Positions 29,036 through 38,605 are shown, numbered from the stretch's first letter. The stretch: DNA of 64,000 nucleotides from an uncultured Ruminococcus sp. (GCA_904377845.1 CAJFGR010000010.1:50833-114832), one strand, 5' to 3'. Notes: a model not told the origin generated them from the letters alone. Numbers and translations are program-made.

Positions 29036-29218
29036 TTGGATGTGATAGGAAAAATTGTAAAAGTAACAGTCGACAGACCTATGGGAAGTTATCACCCAAA
29101 CCACAGAGATATATATTATCCGGTTAATTATGGGTATATAAAAGGTATAATGTCGCCGGACGGAGAGGTGCAGGTTGCTTTTCAGGAACAGTATTTTAGT
29201 TATGAAATCATAACTTAA
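29036..29218 (+). pseudogene. inorganic pyrophosphatase-like protein with internal in-frame deletion
   Basis: GKIVKVTVDRPMGSYHPNHRDIYYPVNYGYIKGIMSPDGE joined directly to the C-terminal-like VAFQEQYFSYEIIT. Confidence 0.65.
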
Positions 29219-29243
29219 GATCCTGAGCAAAAGGAAATCTGAC

Positions 29244-29597
29244 ATGAAGAAATGGTATGATGAGGAATATGAATTTGAAATCGAAGTTACTGGTTTTCTC
29301 AGAGGAGATCATACGGAACATTACTGCAGAAATGGCGAAGAAGTCGGAGATAAATATACGTGTACTTACGGATGTCCTGTCAACAAGGAGGGATATGGTA
29401 TCTGTTCAAAAACAATGATGATGCTCTATCCTTTGATGGAAGCAGTCAGAAGCGGCGGGAATCTGGAAAATCTCGGTGGGGACGGGAAATACAGTAAAAC
29501 GATCGTATGTCCTGACGGATGCGTGATGTTTCGGTTGACGGCCAGACCGCTTGGAAATGAGAATTTTCACACGGGAGGCTTCTGGAAGGAACCATGA
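29244..29597 (+). CDS. TIGR04076-like small protein
   Basis: GDKYTCTYGCPVNKEGYGICSKTMMMLYPLMEAVRSGGNL..CPDGCVMFRL. Confidence 0.65.
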   Translation: MKKWYDEEYEFEIEVTGFLRGDHTEHYCRNGEEVGDKYTCTYGCPVNKEGYGICSKTMMMLYPLMEAVRSGGNLENLGGDGKYSKTIVCPDGCVMFRLTARPLGNENFHTGGFWKEP

Positions 29598-29789
29598 AAA
29601 CAGTCCGAACTGCTGTAAACTGAGATTGCAAGCTGAACTTGCGCATATGCAACTCTACTGTGGTGGAATGCTTCTGATGATGCCGTTATACTCTGAACAT
29701 ACTACAACATATTACAGGAACAGACGAATACTGAAAAAAGGAATACCATAACAGATGATGAACGGTGCCGCAGATATTCGTTCACAGAA

Positions 29790-29936
29790 AGGAGAAGGTA
29801 TCTATGGGATTTGGAGAAAATGATCGCACTGTCAAAAATATTGAATGTTACTTTTGATAATCTAGTATCAGAGCATAAGATATCTGATGAAACCGGAGAG
29901 GAGACCATTCAGGGAGAACAGAGAGATACTGGATAA
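29790..29936 (+). pseudogene. remnant of an XRE-type HTH regulator C-terminus
   Basis: Open frame DLEKMIALSKILNVTFDNLVSEHKISDETGEET.. stop at 29934, without an N-terminal HTH. Confidence 0.45.
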
Positions 29937-29975
29937 ACAGGCATGAAAAGATCTCGGAGAAAAGGAGGGTTTTGT

Positions 29976-30896
29976 ATGAGGGTCGGAGCAGTGATTGCCG
30001 CCGCGGGAACGCCGGGCGGCTTCCGTGCATACGACAAACTGGAAAATACAGATGCGGGCGCTATGCTGAGACGAATGATCTATACATTCCGCCGTGCGGG
30101 AGTGGAAGATGTTGCCGTGGTGACGGGATACAGGGCAAAAGAGACGGAGAAGAGCCTTGCTAAGCTTGGCGCGGTATTCTTAAGGTGCGGAGATTATGAG
30201 AATGTGCAAATGCTGGATCTTGCAGTCAAAGGGTTTCGGTATCTGAAAAACTGTGAACGGATTTTTTTCTGCCCGGCAGATGTTCCCCTTTTTACGGAGA
30301 ATACGCTGGCAATGATGCTTGCTCAGGATGCTCCGGTGGTGATCCCGGTCTGCGGAGGCAGGAAAGGTCATCCGGTCCTGATCGACGCAGGACTTACAGA
30401 GAATATCGCGGAGTATAAAGGCGAGCGGGGATTGAAAGGCGCTCTTGATGCGTCCGGGGCTGAGATCTTTCTTCTTCCGGTTGAAGATGACGGAGTAATT
30501 CTGCGCGCCCGAAGCGAGGATCATTTTGAAGAACTGGCTGCGACAGAGCTGCAGGCGGATATTCATCCGAAGGTAAAGCTGCAGCTTATGCGCAATGAAC
30601 CATTCTTCGGACCGGGCATGATGGTGCTCCTGAAACAGATCGATGTTCTGGGAAATGTTCGTGACGCCTGTGAGAAAGCCGGTATGTCCTACAGTAAGGG
30701 ATGGTCGCTGATCCGGACGGCAGAAAAAGAACAGGGGTGCCCGGTGGTGGAAAGGAGCCCCGGTGGGAAGAGCGGAGGAATGGCCCGGGTGAGTTCCGCC
30801 GGACACAGGCTTATGGAACGGTATGAGCGGCTGGAACGGGAGATTACAGAATTTGCGGAAAAGAAATACAGAGAGATATTTGATATGGATAAATGA
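29976..30896 (+). CDS. NTP transferase (MobA-like) fused to a ModE-type winged HTH domain
   Basis: MRVGAVIAAAGTPGGFRAYDK..FFCPADVPLF; C-terminal GPGMMVLLKQIDVLGNVRDACEKAGMSYSKGWSLIRTAEKEQGCPVVERSPGGKSGG. Confidence 0.88.
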   Translation: MRVGAVIAAAGTPGGFRAYDKLENTDAGAMLRRMIYTFRRAGVEDVAVVTGYRAKETEKSLAKLGAVFLRCGDYENVQMLDLAVKGFRYLKNCERIFFCPADVPLFTENTLAMMLAQDAPVVIPVCGGRKGHPVLIDAGLTENIAEYKGERGLKGALDASGAEIFLLPVEDDGVILRARSEDHFEELAATELQADIHPKVKLQLMRNEPFFGPGMMVLLKQIDVLGNVRDACEKAGMSYSKGWSLIRTAEKEQGCPVVERSPGGKSGGMARVSSAGHRLMERYERLEREITEFAEKKYREIFDMDK

Positions 30897-30917
30897 TTAT
30901 TGAACAAGAGTATTCTG

Positions 30918-30992
30918 CCTGTCCGTACGGCGTCAGTGGCTGTATCTTTGTGAAAAAAGATGTCGGCTGCGCACCTGTCGGACAGGTTTTTA
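30918..30992 (+). terminator. long hairpin with U-tract upstream of modA (terminator or attenuator)
   Basis: CCTGTCCG ... CGGACAGG TTTTTAT with an inner atcttt/aaagat stem. Confidence 0.5.
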
Positions 30993-31085
30993 TCTGATAG
31001 CGATTGTTTTTTAAAAAATAATCGGTTATACTGAATGAAAGAGCTGTGTGCAGACAGTCCAGAATCAATCAGGAGGATAATAAGT

Positions 31086-31982
31086 ATGAAGAAAAAGATT
31101 TTAGCAGCAATGCTTGCGGGAGCAATGGTATTATCAATGGCAGGTTGCTCCGGAAGTTCGGGCAGCAGTGACAATGCAGGAAACTCTGAGGATGCATCTT
31201 CCGAGGACAGCAGCACGGACGGGGAGGCAGAAGAGACGGAAATCCAGGTATTTATCGCAGCGAGCCTTAACACAGTAATGACGGAGCTTGCGGAAATGTA
31301 CAATGAGAAACATCCGGAGGTCAAGATTACATACAATGCGGACAGTTCAGGCACACTGCTGACACAGATCCAGGAAGGATATGAGTGTGACATTTTCTTT
31401 TCGGCAGCACAGAAGCAGATGGATGACCTTGAGGCGGACGGCCTGATGGTAGAAGGGACAAGAGCAGATGTAGTCAACAATCAGGTTGTTGTGGTATCAT
31501 TGAAAGACAGCGGAACAAAAGTGACCGGCCTGGAGAATCTGAACGAAGCGGAGAGCATTGCTCTGGCTGGAGGAAGTGTACCGGTGGGAAGATACACGAG
31601 ACAGGCGCTTATTAATCTCGGCACGCTGCCTGAGACAGATGATCCGGCTTCTATTACAACAGAAGAAATTTCCGAGGCACTTGGAGGCGTGGAGATCAGC
31701 GAGCAGGACAATGTGAGCAAGGTGCTGTCAGCAGTTGTTGAGGGATCCTGTGAAGTGGGAACGACTTATTATTCTGACACATACGGATATGAGGATGACC
31801 TTGATATCCTGCAGACTGTAAGCTATGACCTGACAGGCAACGTGATCTATCCGATCGCACGCGTGGTAAATGAGGAAGCAGACGACGTACAGACAGCAGC
31901 AGCGGAGGATTTCCTTCAGTTTATCCTTTCAGACGAAGCGAAAGCTGTATTTGAGTCCTACTATTTTGATACTAACGTATAA
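31086..31982 (+). CDS. modA: molybdate ABC transporter substrate-binding lipoprotein
   Basis: Lipobox LSMAGCSG; IQVFIAASLNTVMTELAEMYNEKHPEVKITYNADSSGTLLTQIQEG. Confidence 0.92.
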   Translation: MKKKILAAMLAGAMVLSMAGCSGSSGSSDNAGNSEDASSEDSSTDGEAEETEIQVFIAASLNTVMTELAEMYNEKHPEVKITYNADSSGTLLTQIQEGYECDIFFSAAQKQMDDLEADGLMVEGTRADVVNNQVVVVSLKDSGTKVTGLENLNEAESIALAGGSVPVGRYTRQALINLGTLPETDDPASITTEEISEALGGVEISEQDNVSKVLSAVVEGSCEVGTTYYSDTYGYEDDLDILQTVSYDLTGNVIYPIARVVNEEADDVQTAAAEDFLQFILSDEAKAVFESYYFDTNV

Positions 31983-32077
31983 GTTTGATGCGAACGTATA
32001 AAATGGAAAGATATAGCCCGGACCGGCTTTAAAGAAATTAAAAATCCGCATAAAAGCGGCGTACAAAGGGAGAAGTT

Positions 32078-32782
32078 ATGGAAGAAATTATGCAGATATT
32101 AAAAGACCTGGACTGGAGTCCGCTTTTTATATCCCTGAAAACCGGAGTGGTGGCGACATTTATCTCATTTTTTCTCGGGATATTTGCAGCAAGAAAAGTG
32201 GTAAAGGCTACACCGGGAAAGAAAGCGGTCATTGATGGCATTCTCACCCTGCCGATGGTGCTGCCGCCAACGGTGGCAGGTTTCTTCCTGCTCCTTCTGT
32301 TCAGCAGGAGACGCCCGCTGGGAGAATTCCTGTTTGAACAGTTCGATTTTAAAGTTGTGCAGACATGGCTCGGCTGCGTGATCGCGGCAACGGTCATCGC
32401 ATTTCCGCTTATGTACAGAAATGCCCGTGCGGCCATGGAGCAGATCGATATGAATCTCGTCTATGCAGGGCGTACGCTTGGAATGTCAGACACAAAGATA
32501 TTCTGGACGGTTATCGTTCCGACAGCAGGCCCGGGTATCGCCTCGGGGACTATCCTTACCTTCGCAAGGGCGCTGGGCGAGTACGGCGCTACTTCCATGC
32601 TGGCCGGAAATATACCGGGCAAGACCGGAACCATTTCCCAGAAGATTGCCATGGTCATTCAGGATGGCGACTATCTTACCGCCGGAATCTGGGTGGCGAT
32701 CGTCATGATCATTGCATTTCTTGTGATCTTCCTGATGAATATCATATCGGGAAGCAAGATGAAACACATCGGGAGGTGGTAA
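32078..32782 (+). CDS. modB: molybdate ABC transporter permease
   Basis: LTLPMVLPPTVAGFFLLLLFSRRRPLG; RALGEYGATSMLAGNIPGKT. Confidence 0.95.
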   Translation: MEEIMQILKDLDWSPLFISLKTGVVATFISFFLGIFAARKVVKATPGKKAVIDGILTLPMVLPPTVAGFFLLLLFSRRRPLGEFLFEQFDFKVVQTWLGCVIAATVIAFPLMYRNARAAMEQIDMNLVYAGRTLGMSDTKIFWTVIVPTAGPGIASGTILTFARALGEYGATSMLAGNIPGKTGTISQKIAMVIQDGDYLTAGIWVAIVMIIAFLVIFLMNIISGSKMKHIGRW

Positions 32783-32785
32783 GCC

Positions 32786-33850
32786 ATGGCAGTCACAGTA
32801 GAGATCAGAAGAAAACTGGATAATTTCCTTCTTGATATCAATTTCCACAGTAATGCCCGCCGGATCGGCATTCTCGGCGCTTCCGGATGCGGGAAGAGCA
32901 TGACACTGAAAAGCATCGCGGGAATCGAACTGCCCGATGAAGGACATATCGAGGTGGAAGGCAGGACATTTTTCGACAAGGAAAAGAAGATCAACCTGAA
33001 GCCTCAGATCAGAAATGTGGGATATCTCTTTCAGAATTACGCACTGTTTCCTACCATGACAGTGGAGAAGAACATTGCCGCAGGGTTAAAGGGCAGCAGG
33101 CAGCAGAGAGATGCCCGTGTCCGTGAGATGGTGGGGAAGTTCCGTCTGCAGGGACTGGAGAAGCGTCTGCCTGGACAGCTCTCAGGCGGACAGCAGCAGA
33201 GAGTGGCGCTTGCCCGCATTATGGCTTACGAACCGGAGATGATCCTTCTGGACGAGCCCTTTTCCGCTTTAGATATGTATTTAAAGGACCAGCTCCAGAG
33301 GGAGCTTGCAGAAATGCTTGCAGATTATGAGGGAACGGTGATTATGGTGTCACACAATAGAGATGAGGTTTACCGTTTCAGCGAAGAACTGCTCATTATC
33401 GATCAGGGAAAGATTGCGGCATCGGGTGAGACAAAAGCGATCTTCCGCAATCCTGTGAGCAGAGAAGCGGCGCGTCTGACCGGATGTAAGAATTTCTCGA
33501 AAGCACATAGGATCGATGGTCACACAGTGGTGGCGGAGGAGTGGGGAGTCACGCTCACTACAGAGAGGGAGATACCGGAGTATACAGAGTATGTGGGATA
33601 CCGTGCACATGACTTTATCCCGATATGGGAGCAAGATTCCGTGTGTCATGGGGACGAAGAAGAAAAGCACGGCTGGCTGCCATTTGACCTGGAAAGCAGC
33701 GCGGAACTTCCATTTGAACGGAATTATTACATAAAATCAAAAAAAACTGTCTGCTGGTTTGTACAGAGAGAACGGCTGCGCGAACTGGAGGTAAAAGGAA
33801 TGCCGGCTTATCTGGCGTTCGATGAGGAAAGGCTGCTGTTTCTCAGATGA
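32786..33850 (+). CDS. modC: molybdate ABC transporter ATP-binding protein
   Basis: GASGCGKSMTLKSIAG, LSGGQQQRVALARIMAYEPEMILLDEPFSALD. Confidence 0.93.
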   Translation: MAVTVEIRRKLDNFLLDINFHSNARRIGILGASGCGKSMTLKSIAGIELPDEGHIEVEGRTFFDKEKKINLKPQIRNVGYLFQNYALFPTMTVEKNIAAGLKGSRQQRDARVREMVGKFRLQGLEKRLPGQLSGGQQQRVALARIMAYEPEMILLDEPFSALDMYLKDQLQRELAEMLADYEGTVIMVSHNRDEVYRFSEELLIIDQGKIAASGETKAIFRNPVSREAARLTGCKNFSKAHRIDGHTVVAEEWGVTLTTEREIPEYTEYVGYRAHDFIPIWEQDSVCHGDEEEKHGWLPFDLESSAELPFERNYYIKSKKTVCWFVQRERLRELEVKGMPAYLAFDEERLLFLR

Positions 33851-33903
33851 AAAGGCGGTTTGTTCAGGAATGAAAATTGTTGGTTAAAAATTGAAAAACA
33901 GTA

Positions 33904-33932
33904 TTTACAAGAAGCCTCTTCTGTTATATAAT
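33904..33932 (+). promoter_or_regulatory. promoter upstream of the MATE transporter
   Basis: TTTACA-N17-TATAAT. Confidence 0.65.
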
Positions 33933-34022
33933 CTGCCCTTGGATTTTACGAAACAGTTCAGTTATCTGATGTCAGGAGATAAGTGCTGAACTGTTATTAT
34001 TGTGTAACAGAAGGGGTGTTTT

Positions 34023-35396
34023 ATGAAAGCAGTTCAGCATGATATGACATCGGGAAGTCCGATGAAGATTATACTTGATTTCACTCTGCCGATTTTTATC
34101 GGAAATGTATTTCAGCAGTTTTATAATATGGCAGACGCGGTGATCGTCGGAAAGTTTGTAGGTACGAAAGCACTTGCAGCAGTGGGGAGCACAGGGACGA
34201 TCATGTTCCTGATCTACGGTTTTGTGGTCGGGATGACTGCGGGATTTACCGTACTGACCGCCCAAAAATTCGGGGCCGGTGATATGCCGGCCATGCGGCG
34301 GACTGTTGCCGGTGCGTCTATCCTCTCGCTGATCATCGGCCTGATTCTGACGGTAGTCTTTATGATACTGATGAAACCATGGCTCACTCTTATGAACACG
34401 CCGTCGGATATATTTGCGGACGCTTATGCATACATTATGATCATCAGCGGAGGCATCCTTGCGCAGATGCTCTACAACCTGCTGGCGAGCATACTGAGGG
34501 CGCTGGGCAACAGCAAAGTACCGCTGTATTTCCTGATTCTCTCAGCTCTGCTCAATATTGTACTCGATCTGGTGTTCATTATTGTATTTCATATGGGAGC
34601 GGCGGGCGCTGCCATTGCAACTGTGATTTCCCAGGGCGTATCCGGACTTCTGTGCCTTGTATATATTGTAAAGAAAGTTCCCATGTTCAGGATGGGCAGA
34701 GAAGACTGGCATCCTTCAGGAACACTGATAATGACACAGATCAGAATCGGTATTCCCATGGCTCTGCAGTATTCCATCACTGCCATCGGTACTATGATGG
34801 TGCAGTCCTCCCTTAATATACTTGGCTCTACGCTCGTTGCCGCATTTACCGCTGCGAGCAAGATTGAGCAGGTGGTTACGCAGGCGTATGTTGCAATGGG
34901 AACTACAATGGCTACATACGGAGCCCAGAATATGGGAGCCGGAAATGTGCCGAGAATCCGGCAGGGATTCAAGGCATCGACGATTATCGGCATAATTTAT
35001 GCATTTATCGCGGCCGCTCTTGTTATGACCGTTGGAAAATATATGAGCTATCTGTTTGTATCGGAAGATGTGGAACTGATTATGGATTCTGTGGATATTT
35101 ATCTGAAATGCGTGGGAACTTTCTTCATTCCTCTTGCTATTGTAAATATTTATCGGAATGGAATACAGGGACTCGGATACGGGCTTCTGCCGATGATGAC
35201 CGGTGTGGCTGAACTGGTTGGAAGGGGAGTAGTGGCTGTGATTGCGGCCGGGCAGAAGAGTTATCTCGGAGTCTGCCTCGCAAGTCCGGCGGCCTGGGTG
35301 CTTGCATCTGTCCTTCTGATTGGTATGTATTACTACATTGTAAAAATTGATCTCAAAAAAATATTCCCGGAAAGAAAAGCCGGGAATGATATATAA
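34023..35396 (+). CDS. MATE family efflux transporter
   Basis: FTLPIFIGNVFQQFYNMADAVIVGKFVGTKALAAVGSTG. Confidence 0.95.
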   Translation: MKAVQHDMTSGSPMKIILDFTLPIFIGNVFQQFYNMADAVIVGKFVGTKALAAVGSTGTIMFLIYGFVVGMTAGFTVLTAQKFGAGDMPAMRRTVAGASILSLIIGLILTVVFMILMKPWLTLMNTPSDIFADAYAYIMIISGGILAQMLYNLLASILRALGNSKVPLYFLILSALLNIVLDLVFIIVFHMGAAGAAIATVISQGVSGLLCLVYIVKKVPMFRMGREDWHPSGTLIMTQIRIGIPMALQYSITAIGTMMVQSSLNILGSTLVAAFTAASKIEQVVTQAYVAMGTTMATYGAQNMGAGNVPRIRQGFKASTIIGIIYAFIAAALVMTVGKYMSYLFVSEDVELIMDSVDIYLKCVGTFFIPLAIVNIYRNGIQGLGYGLLPMMTGVAELVGRGVVAVIAAGQKSYLGVCLASPAAWVLASVLLIGMYYYIVKIDLKKIFPERKAGNDI

Positions 35397-35573
35397 AAGC
35401 TTTTTTCAAAGCTGAATTTCCTTTTTAGGCGAAGTCCAATGGCCGTACGAACGGCTGTCGATACAGCCATTGTCTTCTTTGTTTGTATGATATAAGGATA
35501 TCAGGTAATTGTGAATCCATTGTGTCAATATATGGAAGAAATCTTAAAATTTATTAAAAGAAACTAAACAGAT

Positions 35574-35885
35574 TCAATCGGAATTAGCGATGGTGTGCAT
35601 CATATCCTGAAGTGACCTGCCCCATCGCTCTTTTTCTGCCTCATACCGCTCATTCAGCCAGACAATTGCCTGATCCATCCCCTCGTCAGATAATGGGAAA
35701 GTGGCGCTTTCCTTGTCTTCATCAGGAGTCTGCTCGAAGCACCACGGCTCGGGATACACCCAGACGGTAAATGTAGTGCTGCTCTTGCCGTCATCGCCAT
35801 TCATATAATATCTCATACCATTATGACTTCCGGAGAAAGGTTCCTTTTTCAGTCCGCCGTAAGGCACCAGTCTTTTATCGATCAT
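35574..35885 (-). CDS. conserved hypothetical protein
   Basis: 103-aa ORF MIDKRLVPYGGLKKEPFSGSHNGMRYYMNGDD.. Confidence 0.6.
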   Translation of the reverse strand: MIDKRLVPYGGLKKEPFSGSHNGMRYYMNGDDGKSSTTFTVWVYPEPWCFEQTPDEDKESATFPLSDEGMDQAIVWLNERYEAEKERWGRSLQDMMHTIANSD

Positions 35886-35980
35886 ATTGTAAAATCCTTT
35901 CTGCTATTCAAATGTGATAAATAATGTATCAGCTCATCTTCTGCGGCTTTTCCTGCCGGCAGAAAAATATAAAATAAAAT

Positions 35981-36012
35981 ATCAGGGTGGAACCGGAAAG
36001 TCCACCCTGATT
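35981..36012 (-). terminator. terminator of the substrate-binding lipoprotein gene
   Basis: ATCAGGGTGGA..TCCACCCTGAT followed on the minus strand by a T-rich tract. Confidence 0.8.
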
Positions 36013-36018
36013 ATTATA

Positions 36019-37092
36019 TCACTGCGCGGCGATCGCTGCAAACTGTGTTGTCACGAGATCGTCATAAGGCACCCTTTCTTCCAGTTCTCCTGCGCTCTCA
36101 AGGATATCCTGAAGCAGTTCGAAGCTGCTCTGTTCAAAGATCAGGTTGCTCTTCCATGTATCCTGCTCATAGTAGCGCGTTACGATCGTAGTGATTGTTT
36201 CAAGATCCGTCTCTGGGAACTGTGGTTCTATGACTGACGCAATGTCTTCCGGAGTGTGTTCCTGGACATAATCCATACCTTTCTGGAGTGCATTTGTAAA
36301 GCCCTGGATAATCTCGGGGTTGTTGTCAATATAGCTTTTTTTTGCGCTGAACGCCGTGTAGGGTACATATCCGCTGTCTTCGCCGAGGGAGGCAACGACA
36401 TAGCCCTTGCCTTCGGATTCGAGAGTAGTGGCGCCCGGTTCGAACTCAACGGTAAAGTCTCCCTGTCCCTCTGAAAATGCGGCCGCAGTGGATCCAAAGT
36501 CGATATTCTGGTTGATCTCCAGATCTGTTTCCGGATCAATGCCGTTTTCTTTGAGAATATATTCGAAGACCATTTCCGGCATACCGCCTTTGCGTCCGCC
36601 AAGTACGAGATGCCCCTTCAGGTCATCCCATGTGAAATCGGGCATTTCTTCCCGTGCAACAAGGAAGTTCCCCGCGCGCTGGGTAAGCTGGGCGAAGTTG
36701 ACAACGTAATCCGTGGCACCCTCCGCATAGGTGTAGATGGATGCCTCCGAACCCATGAATCCGATATCCGCTTCGCCGGAGATGACGGCAGTCATTGTCT
36801 TATCCGCCCCAAACCCGCATACGAGCTCAAGATCGATTCCCTCTTCCTCAAAATATCCCTTTTCGATTGCTACATACATAGGTGCATAGAAGATAGAATG
36901 AGCTACTTCATTTAATGTGATTTTGACTGTTTCGGAATCTTTTGTCTTCTCATCTGCGCTGTCTGTGGCTGACTCTTCTTCGGATGTGCTGTCCTTGGAA
37001 ACTTTTCCTTCATTTGTGTCCGGAGTGCATCCGGCAAGAAGGGAAAGGGAGAGAACAGCGGCAGACAGGTATGCCAATATACGCTTTTTCAT
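36019..37092 (-). CDS. orphan NMT1/SsuA-like ABC substrate-binding lipoprotein
   Basis: Lipobox LSLLAGCTP; FYAPMYVAIEKGYFEEEGIDLELVCGFGADKTMTAVISGEADIGFMG. Confidence 0.88.
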   Translation of the reverse strand: MKKRILAYLSAAVLSLSLLAGCTPDTNEGKVSKDSTSEEESATDSADEKTKDSETVKITLNEVAHSIFYAPMYVAIEKGYFEEEGIDLELVCGFGADKTMTAVISGEADIGFMGSEASIYTYAEGATDYVVNFAQLTQRAGNFLVAREEMPDFTWDDLKGHLVLGGRKGGMPEMVFEYILKENGIDPETDLEINQNIDFGSTAAAFSEGQGDFTVEFEPGATTLESEGKGYVVASLGEDSGYVPYTAFSAKKSYIDNNPEIIQGFTNALQKGMDYVQEHTPEDIASVIEPQFPETDLETITTIVTRYYEQDTWKSNLIFEQSSFELLQDILESAGELEERVPYDDLVTTQFAAIAAQ

Positions 37093-37224
37093 AATTCCTC
37101 CATAATGAATATACTGATAGATTCTTTACAATATATGTGAGATACAGAGGAAATGTGCAGTGAGAAGGGATTACAAAAAAATAACAGTTCAGTCTGCGGC
37201 ATTCCGGCTGATTGAACTGTTACT

Positions 37225-37253
37225 AAAAAAGGATGCCGCGTTGTGCGGCATCC
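37225..37253 (-). terminator. terminator of the zinc-ribbon membrane protein gene
   Basis: GGATGCCGC-acaac-GCGGCATCC-TTTTTT on the minus strand. Confidence 0.85.
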
Positions 37254-37272
37254 CGGTAAATCTGACAGAAGA

Positions 37273-38496
37273 TCAGTCATCGTAATCCTCATCTGCATAG
37301 TCATCTTCAAATGCATCATATTCTTCATCTTCTTCATCGTCATACCCGCCGCCACGTGAAGTGATGGCAAGAATGAGAGAAATAACAGCAAGCACGCCAC
37401 CTGCAATTGCCGAAATGAGCAGCTGCAGGTCATTGCCTCTCTGCAGGAATGCAAATATGCCGCCGCCCAGATAGAATATCATCGGAAGCAGGAAAGCGAA
37501 GATTGTATTCTTTCTCTGCATAATGAAGTAAAGCAAAGCTGATACAAGCATACAAAGAGCGACAATAATGTAAGTCATTCCGGAAGATACACTTCCGCCT
37601 TCCGTTGTATCGGCAAGCCCGGTTACAAAGCCTCTGTAGATCAGGTAGCCGAAAGCGGCAAGAGAGAGAATGCCGAGAACAATACGCATCGGACGGAATC
37701 TCGGATCATCATCATAATACTCATCATCATCGTATTCGTCTGTTTCCGGTTCATAATTCTTTTTGGAAACATTTTTAGCATCATCGTCAGCCCGTCTGCC
37801 GGATGAAGATTTGGCAGAGGAAGCGCTGCGGATTTCACCGGTTTCATCGTCGTCCAGCTGTTTCTTTTTCCTGCGAACAGCCTTCTTTTCGATGGTGCCT
37901 GTTTCCAGCATATCTTCGTAGCTCTTGCGGGCTGCCTTTTCACGTTTGTTCCGGACTTTTTCCGGTGGAATGTTGCTGTAACGCTTGTCTTCAGCAGATT
38001 CGCTCTCTTCAGGATGTCTCTTCCTGACAGGTTTCTTTGCCGGAGCTTCCGAACTTTCTGCTTCCGGTCTCGGACGGCGCTTCGGTGCCGGTCTCTTCCC
38101 GGTTTCATCTGAGCCTGACTCAGCTTTTTTCGCTGAGGTTTCATGAGCTGCAGCGGCGCTGTCGGCCTGAGACTTCCTCCTTGGAGCAGGTTTCTTAACC
38201 GGAGCTTCCTCTTTTGAAGCAGGTTTCTTAACCGGAGCTTCTTCTTTTGGATCAGCTTCTTTTGCTGCAATTTCACGGACAGGTGCTTTTTCTTTTACAG
38301 GTGACTCTTTTTGTCCGGCAGCCTCCTGGGCCGCTTTCTTTGCAGCTGAGCGTTTCGCACGCTGCTTGTCAAGATTCCACTGTTTCTTACAGTCCCGGCA
38401 GATCGCATATTCATTAAAGATCGGATCACCGTTTTCATTGGTGCCAATCTGTTTGTTACGCAATTCGAGCTCTTTTCCACATATTGGACACTTCAT
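37273..38496 (-). CDS. zinc-ribbon protein with Lys/Pro/Ala-rich linker, TM segments and acidic tail
   Basis: CPIC..CRDC zinc ribbon; EEAPVKKPA repeats; hydrophobic segments; tail DDEEDEEYDAFEDDYADEDYDD. Confidence 0.8.
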   Translation of the reverse strand: MKCPICGKELELRNKQIGTNENGDPIFNEYAICRDCKKQWNLDKQRAKRSAAKKAAQEAAGQKESPVKEKAPVREIAAKEADPKEEAPVKKPASKEEAPVKKPAPRRKSQADSAAAAHETSAKKAESGSDETGKRPAPKRRPRPEAESSEAPAKKPVRKRHPEESESAEDKRYSNIPPEKVRNKREKAARKSYEDMLETGTIEKKAVRRKKKQLDDDETGEIRSASSAKSSSGRRADDDAKNVSKKNYEPETDEYDDDEYYDDDPRFRPMRIVLGILSLAAFGYLIYRGFVTGLADTTEGGSVSSGMTYIIVALCMLVSALLYFIMQRKNTIFAFLLPMIFYLGGGIFAFLQRGNDLQLLISAIAGGVLAVISLILAITSRGGGYDDEEDEEYDAFEDDYADEDYDD

Positions 38497-38605
38497 AAAT
38501 CTATACTCCTCTCTTTTGTTGAACAGAATTTACAACAAATTTATTATAACATTAAGAGAGGGCAAGAACAATGAAAAATTACAATATCTGACCGGTTTTG
38601 TCGAA

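Noticed and set aside
28600-29940. Genomic island or mobile element insertion within the purine locus
   Set aside because: Small accessory genes and remnants are present, but there is no transposase, integrase, direct repeat or tRNA target site to support a mobile element call.
30897-31085. Confident Moco riboswitch call
   Set aside because: Only a long terminator-like hairpin is visible. I could not match the conserved Moco RNA core by eye.
38160-38260. Tandem ~33-nt repeats as CRISPR or VNTR element
   Set aside because: They encode in-frame EEAPVKKPA repeats of a protein linker; there is no spacer structure.
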